Shown here: one piece after another, positions 5,999 through 7,603 of the stretch
Numbering within the stretch: the first letter of the stretch is position 1
Layout: every line of letters starts with the position of its first letter
Made by a program: the position numbers and the translations under genes
The notes under the pieces: generated by a model
What the model was told of the DNA's origin: nothing
Database searches by the model: none
The model's input: the letters and a program-made list of their open reading frames with translations, nothing else
Assembly: GCA_031284665.1 (NCBI GenBank)
Contig: JAITXR010000182.1
Span: forward strand, 1-7,603
Source: Paludibacter sp.
Lineage (GTDB): Bacteria > Bacteroidota > Bacteroidia > Bacteroidales > Paludibacteraceae
Reading direction: 5' to 3'
DNA length: 7,603 nucleotides

Positions 5999-6952
5999 AT
6001 GATTCCTCAAAAGCAAAAAACATTCTTATTATTGGGAGTTTGCGCCACGTTTTTTTTGTCGTCGGCTCAAAACATTAATCCGCAATATTCTGACTATATA
6101 AATAAGTATAACGCTATTGCCCGCGAACAACAAAAGCAGTACGGAATACCGGCAAGCATTATACTTGCTCAGGGTTTGCTCGAGTCCGGCGCAGGAAACA
6201 GCCCTTTGGCTGTGAATGCCAACAATCACTTTGGGATAAAATGCGCAGAGTGGCAAGGCGAAACCGTTTACTACGACGACGATAATGCGCAGGAATGTTT
6301 CCGCAAATACAAAAAAGTAAAAGATTCGTACACCGACCATTCATTGTTTTTGAAAAACCGCAGTCGTTACGCCTCGCTTTTTGAACTCAACATAACAAAT
6401 TACCGCGATTGGGCTTTGGGACTTAAAGCGGCTGGATACGCTACCGACCCTGCTTATGCAGGTAAACTGATTGCGCTTATCGAAAACTATAAACTCTACG
6501 AATTTGATTCGGGCAAAAAAAACAAATCGGAGAAAAGCGATTTATCCGAAGAAACAACAGACGAAACTGCTGCTTATAAAACAGCAAAAATGGGCGATGT
6601 GGATATTTGGTATCGGCATAAAGTATATAAAACAAACGGTGTGAAATATGTAATTGCCCAAACAGGAGATACTTACGGAGCGATTGCCGATGAATTTAAT
6701 CTTTCGGAACGCAAAATCCGAAATTTCAACGAGGATGAAAGTAACGAAGATTTGCCGCAGGGAACAAAAATTTATTTACGTTCCAAAAAAAATCGCGCAG
6801 AAAAAAATGCGACCTTTTATAAAGTAAAACAGGGCGATTCGATGTATTCGATAGCACAGGAATATGCCATCAAAACAATCAAACTGTATCAGATAAATAA
6901 AATGGATTATTCGCAGGGCGTGTCGCTTGGACAGAAAATTAAATTAAGATAA
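5999..6952 (+). CDS. Secreted glucosaminidase (GH73-type) with two LysM repeats
   Basis: This enzyme is expected to cleave the N-acetylglucosaminyl bond of peptidoglycan in the periplasm, for wall remodelling or daughter-cell separation. Of 317 residues, 1-23 form a signal peptide (K5, K7, hydrophobic core 9-20, cleavage near SSA/QN). Cys15 does not sit in a good lipobox (LGVC), so a lipoprotein is unlikely. The glucosaminidase domain spans about 33-168: GIPASIILAQGLLESGAG carries the catalytic acid E62, then NNHFGIKC (75-82), FRKYKKVKDSYTDHSLFL (101-118) and the C-terminal GYATDPAYAGKLIALIENY. An acidic, polar linker (about 171-195) leads to LysM 1 (about 216-261, VIAQTGDTYGAIADEF) and LysM 2 (about 273-317, YKVKQGDSMYSIAQEY), which should anchor the enzyme to glycan chains. 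The DUF721 gene follows after 13 bases, suggesting co-transcription. Which bond is cut, and whether it acts as a sporulation-independent autolysin, cannot be read from the sequence. Confidence 0.92.
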   Translation: MIPQKQKTFLLLGVCATFFLSSAQNINPQYSDYINKYNAIAREQQKQYGIPASIILAQGLLESGAGNSPLAVNANNHFGIKCAEWQGETVYYDDDNAQECFRKYKKVKDSYTDHSLFLKNRSRYASLFELNITNYRDWALGLKAAGYATDPAYAGKLIALIENYKLYEFDSGKKNKSEKSDLSEETTDETAAYKTAKMGDVDIWYRHKVYKTNGVKYVIAQTGDTYGAIADEFNLSERKIRNFNEDESNEDLPQGTKIYLRSKKNRAEKNATFYKVKQGDSMYSIAQEYAIKTIKLYQINKMDYSQGVSLGQKIKLR

Positions 6953-6965
6953 ACGCAATTAATCA

Positions 6966-7256
6966 ATGAGACGTCAGAACACCGAAGCCCTATCCGAAGT
7001 TATCGCTAAAATACTGAAAACAAGCGCAATACAAAAACCGTTTTACGAAAAACGAGTGCTGAATGCGTGGAGCGAAGTTCTTGGCGACAACATAAAACAA
7101 TATACATTAGATTTGAGCGTTAAGAACAAAGTATTATACGCCACGCTATCGTCGTCGGTATTGCGGCAGGAACTATTTTTGCAACGCGAAAAAATATGCA
7201 GCAATATAAATAAAGTAGTGGGCGCGGAGGTAATTAAAGAAATAAGATTAAGGTAA
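6966..7256 (+). CDS. DUF721 (DciA-like) protein
   Basis: A 96-residue protein without signal peptide or membrane segment, the usual size for the short DUF721 proteins of Bacteroidota. Recognisable features are the basic start (MRRQNTEALSEVIAKILK), the family core VLNAWSEVLGDNIKQYT (residues 31-47, with W35), a strand (KVLYATLSSSVLRQEL) and a C-terminal helix and strand ending in KEIRLR. The fold is KH-like. The related bacterial protein DciA loads the replicative helicase DnaB, but that role has been shown for longer proteins and cannot be assumed here. In many genomes DUF721 genes sit near recF or dnaA; here the neighbours are a wall hydrolase (13 bases upstream) and a flippase (36 bases downstream). 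The family is clear; the function is inferred at best. Confidence 0.85.
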   Translation: MRRQNTEALSEVIAKILKTSAIQKPFYEKRVLNAWSEVLGDNIKQYTLDLSVKNKVLYATLSSSVLRQELFLQREKICSNINKVVGAEVIKEIRLR

Positions 7257-7292
7257 GAAATGGGAAAATTTCAGGTAAGATTTGATTAAAAA

Positions 7293-7603
7293 ATGGAAAT
7301 AAACAGAAAAGACGTACTTTGGAATTATGTAGCCACGTTCCTGCAAATAGGAGCGGGCATTATCCTGTTTCCACTTATATTAAGGGCATTTCCACAAGAA
7401 ACGGTAGCAATATGGACTATTTTTACTACCATTGTTGCTTTGACAAGCTTGTTGGATTTTGGCTTTAATCCTTCTTTTGCTCGTAATGTTTCCTACGTAA
7501 TGAGTGGAGTAACTGAATTGAAAACCACAGGGTTTCAAATTGTGGAAAACAACAATGGTAAAATTGATTATAGCCTGTTCAAAGGATTAATTAAAGCCAT
7601 GCA
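7293..7603 (+). CDS. O-antigen/polysaccharide flippase, N-terminal part (cut by window end)
   Basis: The reading frame opens at the ATG at 7293 and stays open to the end, giving 103 codons and no stop. The product starts MEINRKDVLWNYVATF and shows two membrane segments, about 9-30 and 37-55, joined by RAFPQETVAIW, followed by LDFGFNPSFARNVSYV (54-69). This arrangement and the last motif are typical of Wzx-like MOP-superfamily flippases of Bacteroidales, which move lipid-linked O-antigen or capsule repeat units across the inner membrane. Full length is usually 450-500 residues, so only about a fifth is visible. The asparagine- and lysine-rich part at 77-93 is a cytoplasmic or periplasmic loop that varies in the family. 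It follows the DUF721 gene by 36 bases and could be read with it, or it may open a surface-glycan locus to the right. Confidence 0.82.
   Translation, partial: MEINRKDVLWNYVATFLQIGAGIILFPLILRAFPQETVAIWTIFTTIVALTSLLDFGFNPSFARNVSYVMSGVTELKTTGFQIVENNNGKIDYSLFKGLIKAM

Noticed and set aside
6041..6043. Cys15 of the glucosaminidase as a lipoprotein attachment site
   Set aside because: The preceding residues LGV do not fit a lipobox well (Val just before Cys), and a normal cleavage site follows at SSA/QN.

Overview
The window looks like a chromosomal segment of a member of the Bacteroidota, probably Bacteroidales. It is AT-rich, start codons lack clear Shine-Dalgarno sequences, and at least one promoter fits the Bacteroidota -33/-7 type (TTG, 20 bases, TAnnTTTG). 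The gene families point the same way: a secreted GH106 rhamnosidase, a START-like protein of the Bacteroidota type, a LysM glucosaminidase, a short DUF721 protein and a Bacteroides-type O-antigen flippase. No gene is obviously foreign in base or codon use, and there are no tRNA, rRNA, CRISPR, transposase or phage genes.

Layout. Positions 1-289 hold no gene. They contain a strong 14-bp terminator hairpin and, nearer the first gene, smaller inverted and direct repeats that could be regulatory. Positions 290-3547 (+) encode a secreted GH106-type alpha-L-rhamnosidase of 1085 residues. The convergent spacer 3548-3660 carries a 28-bp near-palindrome of the kind found as dispersed repeats in Bacteroidota genomes. 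On the minus strand, cytidine deaminase (cdd), a START-like protein and the tRNA methylthiotransferase MtaB lie close together (gaps of 27 and 15 bases) and probably form one operon read from a promoter at about 5915-5945. A divergent spacer (5884-5998) separates this from a plus-strand run: a secreted GH73-type glucosaminidase with two LysM repeats, a DUF721/DciA-like protein, and the first 103 codons of a polysaccharide flippase that runs off the window.

How they work together. The rhamnosidase would cut rhamnose from plant or microbial polysaccharides outside the cytoplasm, but no susC/susD pair or regulator is visible beside it. The minus-strand operon combines pyrimidine salvage with tRNA modification (ms2t6A at position 37). 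The last group concerns the cell envelope (peptidoglycan trimming, glycan export), with a nucleic-acid-linked DUF721 protein between. I see no convincing new biological system. The points most worth a second look are the dispersed palindrome, the repeats around the possible rhamnosidase promoter, the uncharacterised START-like protein, and the flippase that may open a surface-glycan locus beyond the right edge.
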